Assembly (NCBI RefSeq): GCF_015354405.1
Contig: NZ_JADKYP010000007.1
Coordinates: 124,001-188,000 of the forward strand
From: Nocardia sp. BSTN01
Lineage (GTDB): Bacteria > Actinomycetota > Actinomycetes > Mycobacteriales > Mycobacteriaceae
Length of the DNA: 64,000 bases
Reading direction: 5' to 3'
The notes below the pieces were generated by a model. The model was not told where the DNA came from. It saw nothing but the letters and a program-made list of their open reading frames with translations, and made no database searches. The translations under genes and the position numbers were made by a program. Shown here one piece after another: positions 17,951-26,713 of the stretch (within the stretch, counting starts at the first letter, position 1; each line of letters starts with the position of its first letter).

Positions 17951-17966
17951 CCCGAAAGGGAGCACA

Positions 17967-18056
17967 ATGATCATCGATCTCGTGGATCCGATTCAGCATC
18001 TGGTGACCGCCATCGCCTACCTGCTCCTACGCGGCCAATTGCCGCCGCTCACCTAG
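17967..18056 (+). CDS. Possible small protein (29 aa)
   Basis: A 29-codon reading frame, MIIDLVDPIQHLVTAIAYLL followed by LRGQLPPLT. It has a good ribosome-binding site (AAAGGGAG, 6 nt before ATG) and lies 16 nt after the preceding gene and 10 nt before the next. The sequence would form one hydrophobic, possibly membrane-associated helix. The tight packing and ribosome-binding site support translation; there is no homology I can name. Confidence 0.4.
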   Translation: MIIDLVDPIQHLVTAIAYLLLRGQLPPLT

Positions 18057-18066
18057 GAAGAACGCG

Positions 18067-18282
18067 ATGTCGACAGGATCTCAACTCTCCGAACGAGGTA
18101 CCGGGTTATGCCGTGTTCGGATCTTCGCGAATGGCCTCATGCTGCAATTCCGCGCATCCGTCGAGCAAGCCCGCAACTTCACGACTGCCGTGAACGGCTG
18201 GCCCTCGCGATTCCATATCCTGATCGACCACGAGGCCGATCCGGATCTTCCCTGGCTTCCGTGCCGCAACCTCTGGGACTGA
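18067..18282 (+). CDS. Hypothetical small protein (71 aa)
   Basis: 71 residues, preceded by GGAAG at a good distance. It contains VRIFANGLMLQFRASVEQARNF and a C-terminal acidic/Trp region (DPDLPWLPCRNLWD). No family recognised. Third gene of the small operon, ending just before a hairpin terminator. Confidence 0.5.
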   Translation: MSTGSQLSERGTGLCRVRIFANGLMLQFRASVEQARNFTTAVNGWPSRFHILIDHEADPDLPWLPCRNLWD

Positions 18283-18299
18283 GTCAGCGAAGACGGGAA

Positions 18300-18326
18300 A
18301 GCGGCCGATCCGCCGGATCGGCCGCT
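18300..18326. terminator. Bidirectional terminator hairpin
   Basis: Perfect 12-bp arms AGCGGCCGATCC/GGATCGGCCGCT with loop GCC, between convergent genes. Confidence 0.7.
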
Positions 18327-18351
18327 AGCACATCCCTGACAGGCCCGTCCC

Positions 18352-19494
18352 TTACAAACCCATCGAACGGCCGATGAGGTCCTTCATGATCTCGTTCGTG
18401 CCGCCGTAGACCCGCTGCACTCGCGAGTCGCGCCACAACCGCGCGATCTCGTACTCGTTCATGTAGCCGTAGCCGCCGTGCAGCTGCAGACAGCGATCGA
18501 GAATCTCCCACTGGGTCTCCGTGGTCCACCACTTGGCGCCGGCGGCTTCCTCCGGCGTCAACTCCCCCGCGTTGACCGCGATGATGCATTGGTCCAGATA
18601 GGTCTGCATGACTTCGATCTTGGTCCGCACCTCCGCCAGGAAATGGCGGTTGACCTGGAATTTTCCGATCGGCTGCCCGAATGCCTTACGTTCTTGCGCA
18701 TAACCGAGGGTCAATTCGTACGCGCGCCGGGAGCTCGCAACCGCATGCACCGCGATGCCCAGCCGCTCCTTGGGAAGGTTGCGCATCAGCTGATAGAAGC
18801 CGCGATTCTCCTCGCCGATGAGGTTTTCCACCGGCACGCGGACATCCTCGAAGTGCAGCTCGGCGGTGTCGGCCGAAAACTGGCCGATCTTGTCCAGCTT
18901 GCGGCCGCGGGTGAAGCCCGGCATGCCGGACTCGACCGCGATCAAGCTGATACCCCGATGACCGGCCTCCGGATTCGTCTTGCACGCGACGATCACGAGG
19001 TCCGCCAGCAGGCCGTTGGAGATGAACGTCTTCGAACCGTTGATGACGTACTCGTCACCCTCGCGTCGCGCCATGGTGCGAATCGAACTCAGATCCGAGC
19101 CGGCACCCGGCTCGGACATGGCGATCGCCGTGATGATCTCTCCGGAGACGAATCCCGGCAGCCACCGGCGTTTCTGCTCCTCGGTGGTCAGGTCGACCAG
19201 GTAGGGCGCCACGATATCGTTCTGCACCCCGAAGCCGACGCCGACCGATCCGGTCAGCCAGAACTCTTCGTCGAGGATGGCATTGAACCGGAAATCGACG
19301 ATGCCCGCGCCGCCGAACTCCTCGGGGACCTCCCAGCCGAGCAGGCCGAGCTCGCCGGCCTTCAGCCACACGTCGCGACTGGTTTTCCCGGCCTTCTCCC
19401 ACTCGTCGACGTGGGGCACGCATTCCTTCTCGAAGAAGGTCCGCGCTGTCTGCCGAAACTGCTCGTGCTCGGGCTCGAAGATGCTGCGCCGCAT
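18352..19494 (-). CDS. Acyl-CoA dehydrogenase
   Basis: 380 residues: LGLLGWEVPEEFGGAGI, TAIAMSEPGAGSDLSSIRT, TFISNGLLADLVIVACKT, then LQLHGGYGYMNEYEIARLWRD and VYGGTNEIMKDLIGRSMGL. The GGTNEIMK ending is that of long-chain/isovaleryl-like dehydrogenases that use the standard homotetramer. ATG 19494 has AGGAAG upstream. Its promoter region, 19,495-19,550, holds a strong AAATAG-type repeat separating it from the next dehydrogenase gene. Confidence 0.88.
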   Translation of the reverse strand: MRRSIFEPEHEQFRQTARTFFEKECVPHVDEWEKAGKTSRDVWLKAGELGLLGWEVPEEFGGAGIVDFRFNAILDEEFWLTGSVGVGFGVQNDIVAPYLVDLTTEEQKRRWLPGFVSGEIITAIAMSEPGAGSDLSSIRTMARREGDEYVINGSKTFISNGLLADLVIVACKTNPEAGHRGISLIAVESGMPGFTRGRKLDKIGQFSADTAELHFEDVRVPVENLIGEENRGFYQLMRNLPKERLGIAVHAVASSRRAYELTLGYAQERKAFGQPIGKFQVNRHFLAEVRTKIEVMQTYLDQCIIAVNAGELTPEEAAGAKWWTTETQWEILDRCLQLHGGYGYMNEYEIARLWRDSRVQRVYGGTNEIMKDLIGRSMGL

Positions 19495-19531
19495 GACTTC
19501 CTGTCCTCCAGTTCCGCTCCAACGAAGCGGT

Positions 19532-19548
19532 AAATAGATTAACTAGTT
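19532..19548. promoter_or_regulatory. Inverted repeat AAATAG-ATTAA-CTAGTT
   Basis: Same 6-5-6 layout as the sites at 2142, 11336 and 17436, with one mismatch. It contains the internal palindrome AACTAGTT shared with the 2142 site. It lies 38 bp upstream of the dehydrogenase start at 19,494. Confidence 0.5.
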
Positions 19549-19550
19549 TA

Positions 19551-20702
19551 CTAATATGATCGCAGACCCATGCTTCGCGCAATCGCATTGCGCTGAATCT
19601 GGCTCGTACCGCCCGAGATGGTGGTGACGATCGATTCCCGGTAGCGGAAACTCATGACGCTTTCGGTCGAGAAGCCGTGCGACGCCATCACCTGCATGCC
19701 GAGGCGGGCAGCCGCGACGTAGGTCTCCGAGCCCTTCAACTTGGCCATCGCGCCCTCGCGGGAACACGGCTTCCCCTGGGCCAGCAGCCACGCGGCCCGG
19801 TGAGTCAGGAGCCGGGCGGCGTCGATGTCCATCTGCAGATCGGCCATCTGATGGGCGAGGGCCTGGAATTCCCCGACCGGCCTGCCGAAGGCCTTGCGCG
19901 TCTTGGAATAAGCGAGCATGTCGTCGAGCGTCGCCTGGGCCGCCCCGACATAACCGCCGGACAGCAGCACCTTCTCCAATTCCAGATTGGACAGCATGAC
20001 GCCCCAGCCCTTGTTCTCGGGTCCGACGAGGCGATCCTTCGGCACCCGGACGTCCACCAGGGTCACTTCGGTAGTGCCCAGCAGATGCCGCGCCAACGTG
20101 GGCATGCGGCGGATCTGCACACCCTCTGCGGCCGGGTCGAGCAGCAGCAGGCTCAGACCCTCATGTTTGCGAGAGGTCTGTTCCGTGCGGACATACATGG
20201 CGATGGTGGTGTCCGGCTGACCACCGCCCGTGCACCACATCTTGTGCCCGTTGACGACGTAGTGATCACCGTCGTCGACGGCCACGGTTCGCAATGCCGC
20301 GGCATCGGAACCGGTATCAGGCTCGGAGATGGCCACGGCAAGGCGATGCTTACCGGTCATGACCTCGTCTCGAATCCACCGCTTCTGCTCGTCGGAGGCC
20401 CATCGGAAGACGGTCAGGCCCGGAATGAGCACACCGATGAAGGACATCGCCACATCGAAACTCGCGCGACCGAGCTCCTCGGCGATGATCGCCAACTCCA
20501 CCGGGCCGCCGCCGTCACCGCCGGCCTCCTCCGGAAACGGCATCGCGAACCAGCCCATGTCGGCGTATCCACGCAACAGTTCCGCGGGAAGCACCTCGAG
20601 CTCGTCCCACTCCTTCGCCCGCTCGGGCGGGCACACCGCGGTGACGAAGTCCCGCGCCGATTTTCGGAGCATCTCCTGCTCGTCGGTCAGTCCGAAATCC
20701 AC
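19551..20702 (-). CDS. Acyl-CoA dehydrogenase
   Basis: 383 residues from GTG 20702 (MDFGLTDEQEMLRKSARDF); GGAG and AAGGGG lie just upstream. It has WFAMPFPEEAGGDGGG, LAVAISEPDTGSDAAALRT, a Trp-containing HKMWCTGGGQPDT substrate loop, QVMASHGFSTES, and the FAD-contact ending ISGGTSQIQRNAIARSMGL. It runs in the same direction as the dehydrogenase at 18,352 but has its own promoter region (20,703-20,879) shared with the divergent SDR. Confidence 0.88.
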   Translation of the reverse strand: MDFGLTDEQEMLRKSARDFVTAVCPPERAKEWDELEVLPAELLRGYADMGWFAMPFPEEAGGDGGGPVELAIIAEELGRASFDVAMSFIGVLIPGLTVFRWASDEQKRWIRDEVMTGKHRLAVAISEPDTGSDAAALRTVAVDDGDHYVVNGHKMWCTGGGQPDTTIAMYVRTEQTSRKHEGLSLLLLDPAAEGVQIRRMPTLARHLLGTTEVTLVDVRVPKDRLVGPENKGWGVMLSNLELEKVLLSGGYVGAAQATLDDMLAYSKTRKAFGRPVGEFQALAHQMADLQMDIDAARLLTHRAAWLLAQGKPCSREGAMAKLKGSETYVAAARLGMQVMASHGFSTESVMSFRYRESIVTTISGGTSQIQRNAIARSMGLRSY

Positions 20703-20749
20703 GTCTCCGATCCCCTTCCAGCCACACACTTCACTGAGCCAAGCACATA

Positions 20750-20774
20750 TTTAACTAACTAATTATACTATAAG
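20750..20774 (+). promoter_or_regulatory. Shared promoter element CTAACTAATTATACT
   Basis: Reads TTAACTAACTAATTATACTATAAG on the plus strand. The -10-like TATACT faces the SDR at 20,880, preceded by the CTAACTRAT block found also at 42627, 44109, 2138 and 52960. On the other strand the same DNA reads GTATAATTAGTTAG, so it could serve the divergent dehydrogenase too. Confidence 0.5.
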
Positions 20775-20879
20775 CTTTCCATAGGGCGTTCGCCATGCTG
20801 GGCATCGCGATCTCGCTCACAAGCCGGCGGCGACCACCGCCGCCGGAACCTATGACCCGTATTCGAAAGGGATTGAGTG

Positions 20880-21782
20880 ATGGGACTTCTCGACGGACGT
20901 GTCGTCATCGTGACCGGTGGCGGCCGCGGCATCGGCCGCAGCCACTGCCTGGAACTCGCCGCTCACGGCGCCAAGGTCGTGGTGAACGACCTCGGCGTCG
21001 GGCTCCACGGCGAGGACTCGGCGGAAACGCCGGGCGAGGCAGTCGTCAACGAGATCAAGGAATTGGGCGGCGAGGCCTTCGCCGATCGCACCAACGTGAC
21101 CGATTGGGACGGCGTCGCCGACCTCGTCGCCCGCACGGTGGATACCTGGGGCCGGCTGGACGCGGTGGTGAACAACGCCGGCATCGTGCGCGATCGCATG
21201 ATCACCTCGATGTCCGAACAGGACTGGGACGCCGTGATCGCGGTGCATCTCAAGGGCACCTTCAACATCACCAAACACGTCTGCGACCACTGGCGTGCCG
21301 TCGCCAAGGCCGGCGGTTCGGTCAGCGGCCGGATCGTCAACACCACATCGGGTACCGGTCTGTTCGGCAACGTCGGCCAAGCGGCCTATGGCGCGGCGAA
21401 AGCAGGCATCGCCAGCCTCACCACGATCACGGCGATGGAGATGGCCCGATACGGAGTCACCTGTAATGCCATCTCACCGCTGGCGTTCACGCGGATGACG
21501 GAGGGATCGGTGATGTCGAACCGCGAGCAATCCAGCGGCTGGGACCCGATGGACCCGTCGGCTTCCTCTCCGGTGGCCGCCTGGTTGTGCTCCGAGGAAG
21601 CCGGCTGGCTGAGCGGCGCGGTACTGCGCGTCAACGGCAGCACGGTCGCCCGGGTGAACCCGTGGGCGATCGACGCTACGGCGCGAGTCGATTCGCGCTC
21701 CGGCGAACGGCTGACGGTCGAGGAGATCGGACCGGGCCTGCGTCGTGCCTACGGCGTGATTCCCCGCGGGATCGGCGGGTGA
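20880..21782 (+). CDS. SDR, Hsd4A-like hydroxyacyl-CoA dehydrogenase
   Basis: 300 residues starting MGLLDGRVVIVTGGGRGIGR; VVNDLG and NNAGIVRDRMI, then NTTSGTGLFGNVGQAAYGAAK with the catalytic Ser and YxxxK. It is close in type to the SDR at 7,703 (multifunctional-enzyme-2/17beta-HSD4 class), so it probably oxidises a 3-hydroxyacyl-CoA. The start is ATG 20880 with AAAGGGA upstream; a GTG one codon earlier is possible. It is followed after 7 nt by a 63-aa gene. Confidence 0.85.
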   Translation: MGLLDGRVVIVTGGGRGIGRSHCLELAAHGAKVVVNDLGVGLHGEDSAETPGEAVVNEIKELGGEAFADRTNVTDWDGVADLVARTVDTWGRLDAVVNNAGIVRDRMITSMSEQDWDAVIAVHLKGTFNITKHVCDHWRAVAKAGGSVSGRIVNTTSGTGLFGNVGQAAYGAAKAGIASLTTITAMEMARYGVTCNAISPLAFTRMTEGSVMSNREQSSGWDPMDPSASSPVAAWLCSEEAGWLSGAVLRVNGSTVARVNPWAIDATARVDSRSGERLTVEEIGPGLRRAYGVIPRGIGG

Positions 21783-21789
21783 GCACATC

Positions 21790-21981
21790 ATGACCCACGA
21801 ATTTCCGCTCTACGGGGTCAACTGCGTGATCTGCGGACGTCCCGGCGTCGCGTTCGTTCCGGACGTGGGGGTCAAGCACATGTCCGGCTGGTGCCGATTC
21901 CCGGCCGCCGACCGGTCGTTGCGCACCCTACTGCGCGCCGAATTGGCCGCGTCCTCCACCGGACTGGCGCGGTCCGCGTAA
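21790..21981 (+). CDS. Small hypothetical protein (63 aa) with CxxC
   Basis: MTHEFPLYGVNCVICGRPGV then a second Cys in SGWCRF. The CVIC knuckle plus one later Cys could bind zinc or a metal, but three Cys is too few for a clear call. The C-terminal half is a predicted helix rich in Arg/Ala/Leu. It lies 7 nt after the SDR stop, so it is probably co-transcribed. No family recognised. Confidence 0.5.
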   Translation: MTHEFPLYGVNCVICGRPGVAFVPDVGVKHMSGWCRFPAADRSLRTLLRAELAASSTGLARSA

Positions 21982-22000
21982 GGTCCGTCCGGCATATGCG

Positions 22001-22039
22001 CAGGTGGCCCGCCTCGAACGAATCGAAGCGGGCCACCTG
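22001..22039. terminator. Bidirectional terminator hairpin
   Basis: Perfect 12-bp arms CAGGTGGCCCGC/GCGGGCCACCTG with an inner TCGA/TCGA pair, between convergent genes. Confidence 0.75.
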
Positions 22040-22063
22040 GCTGCAGGGTCGGGCTGCAGGGGG

Positions 22064-22906
22064 TCAGAACGCCTTGTTGGTCATACCTTCATCCACCGCC
22101 AGCACCTGTCCGGTGACGAACCGGGCCTCGTCACTGGCGAAGAAGAGCACCGCGTTCGCGATGTCCACCGGATCGACCCAGGGCTCCCCCATGGGCATCA
22201 TCATGGCGAACACCGGCCGCGCGTCCTCGAGGGTCGGGTTCTCGAGATCCGGCCGGAACAGCTTGAAGGTCTCCTCGTTCTCGGTGACCATCGGGGTGCC
22301 GACCGTACCGGGAGCGATCACATTGACTCGAATACGCTGCGCGGCAAGCTCATTGGCGAGGGTCTTGCCCAGGGCGACCACACCCGCCTTCGACGCGTTG
22401 TAGTCACCCAGGTTCTGCGGGCTCTTGAGCCCGGCGCCCGAAGCGGTCAGCACGATCGAGCCGCCGTTGCCCGCGGCGACGAGCGCCGGAACCGTGACCG
22501 CCAGGGTGTTGAACACACCGGTGAGGTTGACGTCCAGGACACCGGACCACTGCGCGGGGTCGATCTCCCACAGCGGTCGTCCCGGCGGCGAGATGCCGGC
22601 ACTCGCGCAGACGATGTCCAGGCGTCCGAACTCCGCCAGTCCCTGGTCCAGGGCGGCCTGCAGCGCGGCGCGGTCGCGCACGTCGGCTTTGACACCGATC
22701 ATGCGCCGACCGGCCTTCTCGACCAGGGCAATGGTTTCGTCCAGGTCTGCCTGGGTGCCCATCGGGTACGACGCGTAAGGGTCGGCGGCCAGCGAGTCGA
22801 CGCCGATGATATCGGCCCCCTCCTCCGCCAGCCGTATCGCATGTGCGCGGGCTTGCCCGCGCGCCGCGCCGGTGATGAACGCGACCTTGTTTTCGACACG
22901 TCCCAT
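22064..22906 (-). CDS. Mycofactocin-type SDR oxidoreductase
   Basis: 280 residues from ATG 22906 (AAAGGAG upstream). The cofactor region VAFITGAARGQARAHAIRLA and the insertion after GVDSLAADPYASYPMG are hallmarks of the SDR subfamily whose bound NAD is recycled by mycofactocin (carveol-dehydrogenase-like). The catalytic region is LTASGAGLKSPQNLGDYNASK and the ending VTGQVLAVDEGM. It probably oxidises an alcohol made by the adjacent P450. Last gene of the leftward operon 26,713-22,064. Confidence 0.83.
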   Translation of the reverse strand: MGRVENKVAFITGAARGQARAHAIRLAEEGADIIGVDSLAADPYASYPMGTQADLDETIALVEKAGRRMIGVKADVRDRAALQAALDQGLAEFGRLDIVCASAGISPPGRPLWEIDPAQWSGVLDVNLTGVFNTLAVTVPALVAAGNGGSIVLTASGAGLKSPQNLGDYNASKAGVVALGKTLANELAAQRIRVNVIAPGTVGTPMVTENEETFKLFRPDLENPTLEDARPVFAMMMPMGEPWVDPVDIANAVLFFASDEARFVTGQVLAVDEGMTNKAF

Positions 22907-22938
22907 GGTGTACTCCTTTGTCTCCGATGGCACGGGGG

Positions 22939-24192
22939 TCAGTCGACCGTTTCTGTGGTGGGCGCGGCGAGCCGCGCGCCAGGGGTGAAGGTGGCAGGAA
23001 CGCTCAGGAATCCGTTGACCGTTCCGATCGAGTGGTACTTCTGGGCGCGCTCGTAGTCGACGACGAAATCGGGCATACGCGTGAGGACGCCCTCGAGCAT
23101 CGCGCGCAACTCCACCCGAGCGAAGTTCGATCCGAGGCAGCGGTGGTGCCCGACGCCGAATGCCAAGTGGCGGTTGGGGGCTCGATCCAGCTGAACCTCT
23201 TCGGGCGCGTCGAATTCGTCCGGATCGTGGTTGGCGGCGGCCCAGCTGAGCATCACCCGGTCACCTTCGCGCAGACACTGGCCACCGACTTCGACGTCTT
23301 CCCGCACTGTCCGCGCGTTGTTCTGAGTCGGGCTGAAGTAGCGCAGGAATTCCTCGATCGCCGGCTGCAGCCGATCGAAGTCCTCGGCCAGGTAGGCCCG
23401 TTCTTCGGGGTGACGACTCAACCATTCGACGACATCGCCGAACAACGAGGTGGTGGTATCGACCCCACCCGCCACGATCAGGAAGCAGATCTCGGTGATC
23501 ATCTGTTCCGACAGCGGCTCGCCGTCGACCTCACACTGAGTGAGGTAGGTGATGAAGTCGTCGCGGGGCTCACGCCGACGGTCCGACACGTGCTCGTACA
23601 ACCGGCCCGCCAGCAACATCAGATCGGTGATCGCCTGGTTGTGCCGATCGGACCCCTCGGGAGACATGAAGTCGTGGAAAGGCAGAGCGTAGGTTCGCCA
23701 TTCCGACTCCGGGAGTCCGAGCAGCTTCATGGTGAACCGCCCGGGTACCACGGCCCCGAGGTCGTAGATCAGGTCGCACTCGCCCTTCTCGATGATGAGG
23801 TCGAGCTGCTCGTCGACGGCCTCGCGCAACCACGGCAACCACTTCTGCGCCGCACCGGGCGTGAACGACTTCTGAAGCAGGTTGCGGATAACGGTCGCTT
23901 CCGGCGGGTCGAGTTCCAGCGGGATGGCTCGCATCGGCGCCTGCGGGATGGCGATTCCGCCATACCCGTTACCGTCACCGGAGACGTCGTGCTCGGTGGA
24001 GAAGTGGTCGCTGTCGCGCGCCGCAGTGCCGACATCGGCGTGTTTGGTGAGCACCCAGAAACCATCGTGCTCATCGGTCCAGGCGACCGGGCAGCGGGAC
24101 CGAATGCCGTCGAGCGTTTCGATCCAGTTCTCGGCATAGTGGTTGGACTGATGGTCGAAGTCCACAGTGGGACGGGTGTCCGAACTGGTCAT
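22939..24192 (-). CDS. Cytochrome P450
   Basis: 417 residues from ATG 24192 (AGGAAAAGC upstream; ATGA overlap with the synthetase stop). I-helix AGGVDTTTS at 241-249, ExxR at E281-R284, heme loop FGVGHHRCLG with Cys352 as ligand. It is a soluble class I bacterial P450 of the CYP125/142/124-like size range, needing a ferredoxin and reductase; candidates are the [3Fe-4S] ferredoxin at 38,927 and the reductase at 34,943. It is placed between an acyl-CoA synthetase and an alcohol-oxidising SDR, so hydroxylation of an alkyl or terpenoid substrate is likely. Confidence 0.92.
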   Translation of the reverse strand: MTSSDTRPTVDFDHQSNHYAENWIETLDGIRSRCPVAWTDEHDGFWVLTKHADVGTAARDSDHFSTEHDVSGDGNGYGGIAIPQAPMRAIPLELDPPEATVIRNLLQKSFTPGAAQKWLPWLREAVDEQLDLIIEKGECDLIYDLGAVVPGRFTMKLLGLPESEWRTYALPFHDFMSPEGSDRHNQAITDLMLLAGRLYEHVSDRRREPRDDFITYLTQCEVDGEPLSEQMITEICFLIVAGGVDTTTSLFGDVVEWLSRHPEERAYLAEDFDRLQPAIEEFLRYFSPTQNNARTVREDVEVGGQCLREGDRVMLSWAAANHDPDEFDAPEEVQLDRAPNRHLAFGVGHHRCLGSNFARVELRAMLEGVLTRMPDFVVDYERAQKYHSIGTVNGFLSVPATFTPGARLAAPTTETVD

Positions 24193-25865
24193 GCTTTTCC
24201 TGCTTTCACTGGCTGGCGCGGGCTGCCGGCGGGCCGAGTGGGTTCCCAGTCGGGTGCCGCCACCGTCCGGTCCCACGTTCCGGAACCGACACCACGCTCG
24301 CGCAGTTTGAACTTCTGAATCTTGTTGGTGGGCGTCATCGGGAATTCCGACAGCACCTCGACGTAGCGCGGCACGAAGAAGTACGGCGCCTTCGCGTCGA
24401 TGAACTTGCAGAACTCGAGCGGGTCGATCTCCACGCCGTCCTCGACCAGGAGGTAGGTCATCAGCTCCTCCTCGTGCTCGAGTTCGGCGACCTTGACACC
24501 GACGGCCGCGACGTTCACGACGCCCGGGAACTGCCGCGCGATGTGCTCGACCTCGAAGGTGGCGGTGTTACGGCCCTTGTGGCGCAGCGAGTCCTTCTTA
24601 CGGTCGACGAAGAAGACCTCGCCGTCCTCATCGCGGCGACCGAGATCGCCCGAGTGGTGCCAGAAGTTGCGGAACGCCTGGGCGGTTTCCTCCGGCTGGT
24701 TGAAGTAACCCGAGAATACGGAGAAGGGCACCTTCGGCCGGACACAGAACTCGCCCGGCACGCCGACGCCGACCTCCTCGTCGTTCTCATCGAGCAGTTT
24801 GCACTCCACGAGGTCGTCCGACAGCGGAACTCCGCAGGATCCCGGCTTGAGGGTCATGGCCGAGGTCGCCAAAGTGGCGCCCATGATCTCACTCTGGCCG
24901 AATCCGCCCGCCACCAATTCGATGCCGAAGCGCTCCATGAACGCGTCGAGGATCTGGGGCACCATCGGATTCATCACCAGGGTGCGCAGCGGGTTGTCGG
25001 CGTCGTCGGGCCGGTTCGGCTGCTGGAACAGGTAGATGTGCATCGTGCCCAGCGTCATCGTGTGATTGGCGCCGAAATGCCGGATCCGGTCCCAGAAATT
25101 GGTCACCGAGAACCGCTTGTCGATACATGCGGCGTTCGCGGTGATGAGCGCCGGGAAGACATTCATCAGCCAGCCGCCGGAGTTGTACATCGGCATGCAG
25201 TAGTAGAACCGCTCACCGTCGCGCACTCCGCCGCGGAAGACCTCGTTGTGGCGCTGCGGCCACAGCATCCACGCGGCATGCGGCTGCATGACCCCCTTGG
25301 ACGGCCCGGTGGTACCCGAGGTCCAGAGCACCGCGCTGGTGTCTCCGTGATACAGCGTCGGGAACCGCGCCGGTGGCTGATGCTTCGCGAAGGTCGCCAG
25401 GTCGTGCAGTGTCACTCCCGGAATATCGATTCCGTCGATGCCACCGTTCACCACGACGTGTTCCACGGGGATCTCGTCGAGCGCGGCCACTTCATCCACG
25501 AGGTGACGGTCCACGACCAGAATCCGCGAATTGACCGACCGCAGCAGCTCCCGCAGCCATTCACCGCGATATTCGGTCGACAGCGGCGACCAGATACCGC
25601 CGATCCGGTTGATACCGAAGGCCGTGACCGCCAGCGTGGTGGAGTTCTCCATGAACAGCGCCACGGTATCGCCCTCGGACAGACCCAGTTCCGCGTAGGC
25701 ACCGGCATGGCTGTCCGCGAGCGCGTCGACCTCGGCGTAGGTCAGCGAACCGCGGTCGTCGACGAGATATTCACGGTCGCCGAACTGCTGTGCCTGCAGG
25801 CGCAGCACGTTGACCGGGATCCGGTGCTCGACATTGCCGAGCGGATCGATGGTGATGGCGCTCAC
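24189..25865 (-). CDS. Acyl-CoA synthetase (AMP-forming), long
   Basis: 558 residues from GTG 25865, which forms GTGA with the stop of the upstream SDR and has GGGGGG upstream. Motifs: VLWTSGTTGPSKGVM (P-loop), GGFGQSEIMG in place of the usual YGxTE, HHSGDLGRRDEDGEVFFVDR, and the C-terminal lysine in TPTNKIQKFK. The AMP-binding motif FGQSE is typical of a FadD17/FadD19-like subset for steroids and bulky acids. It activates a carboxylate to CoA and is probably in one operon with the P450. Confidence 0.87.
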   Translation of the reverse strand: MSAITIDPLGNVEHRIPVNVLRLQAQQFGDREYLVDDRGSLTYAEVDALADSHAGAYAELGLSEGDTVALFMENSTTLAVTAFGINRIGGIWSPLSTEYRGEWLRELLRSVNSRILVVDRHLVDEVAALDEIPVEHVVVNGGIDGIDIPGVTLHDLATFAKHQPPARFPTLYHGDTSAVLWTSGTTGPSKGVMQPHAAWMLWPQRHNEVFRGGVRDGERFYYCMPMYNSGGWLMNVFPALITANAACIDKRFSVTNFWDRIRHFGANHTMTLGTMHIYLFQQPNRPDDADNPLRTLVMNPMVPQILDAFMERFGIELVAGGFGQSEIMGATLATSAMTLKPGSCGVPLSDDLVECKLLDENDEEVGVGVPGEFCVRPKVPFSVFSGYFNQPEETAQAFRNFWHHSGDLGRRDEDGEVFFVDRKKDSLRHKGRNTATFEVEHIARQFPGVVNVAAVGVKVAELEHEEELMTYLLVEDGVEIDPLEFCKFIDAKAPYFFVPRYVEVLSEFPMTPTNKIQKFKLRERGVGSGTWDRTVAAPDWEPTRPAGSPRQPVKAGKA

Positions 25866-26713
25866 TGGTTGCCCCCCATCGTCCACTGACCGGAAACCGT
25901 CATGTACAGCGACATATCGGTCATCAGGCCCGCGGCAACACCCTTGTCGAGGTGGATGTTGGCGGCGGTCATCATCGACATGTCGTCGGAGGCCAGATGA
26001 GAGATCGCGGCACCGATGCGCTCGGCGGGTTCCTCGAGCGCGCCCTTGAGCTGCGCCTGAGCCTCCAGCTGCTCCGGGGTGGCCGGGGCGCCGGTGACAT
26101 ATTCCAGCACGCCGGCGGTGACCGCGTCGTTGGTGTCACCGGGAACGGCGCCCAGCAGAATGGTGTTGGCGCGCACACCCCACATCAGGTATTCGATCGC
26201 GAGGGTGCGGGTGAACTGCGTGATGGCGGCCTTCGACGAGTTGTAGGCGGCCATCCGGGACAACGGCACCTCGGAGTTCATCGACGAAATGGTGAAGATG
26301 ACGCCGTCGTGCTGGCTCATCATGTAAGGCAGTACGGCCTTGGACGACAGGAAGGTGCCCGTCAAGTTGGTCGTGACGATCTGGTTCCACACGTCGAGTT
26401 CAACCTCGTGCGTGTCGATAATGGCCGGGTTGCCCACAATGCCGGCGTTGCAGACCAGAACGTCGATCCGGCCGTACGCGTCGTTCGCGGCCTCGGCGAA
26501 CCGCTCGCAATCCGCCTCGGACGTCACATCCGACTGGACGAACAGCAGTTCGCCACCCGACTCGCGGACCGACTTCTCGAGTGCCGCGCCTTCTTCCTGG
26601 CGCCGACCGGTCGCGACCACGCGCGCACCCCGGCGCGCGAGCTCCTCAGCGACTCCGCGACCGACACCGGACGTAGCGCCAGTGATGATCACGACCTTAC
26701 CGGCGATGCTCAC
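25862..26713 (-). CDS. SDR-family oxidoreductase
   Basis: 283 residues: VIITGATSGVGRGVAEELARRGARVV, CNAGIVG, TISSMNSEVPLSRMAAYNSSKAA with Ser and YxxxK. The C-terminus is extended by about 50 residues (MSMMTAANIHLDKGVAAGLM). It is first in the operon SDR-synthetase-P450-SDR. The substrate is unknown; sequence around the active site does not match the Hsd4A class seen elsewhere here. Confidence 0.83.
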   Translation of the reverse strand: MSIAGKVVIITGATSGVGRGVAEELARRGARVVATGRRQEEGAALEKSVRESGGELLFVQSDVTSEADCERFAEAANDAYGRIDVLVCNAGIVGNPAIIDTHEVELDVWNQIVTTNLTGTFLSSKAVLPYMMSQHDGVIFTISSMNSEVPLSRMAAYNSSKAAITQFTRTLAIEYLMWGVRANTILLGAVPGDTNDAVTAGVLEYVTGAPATPEQLEAQAQLKGALEEPAERIGAAISHLASDDMSMMTAANIHLDKGVAAGLMTDMSLYMTVSGQWTMGGNQ

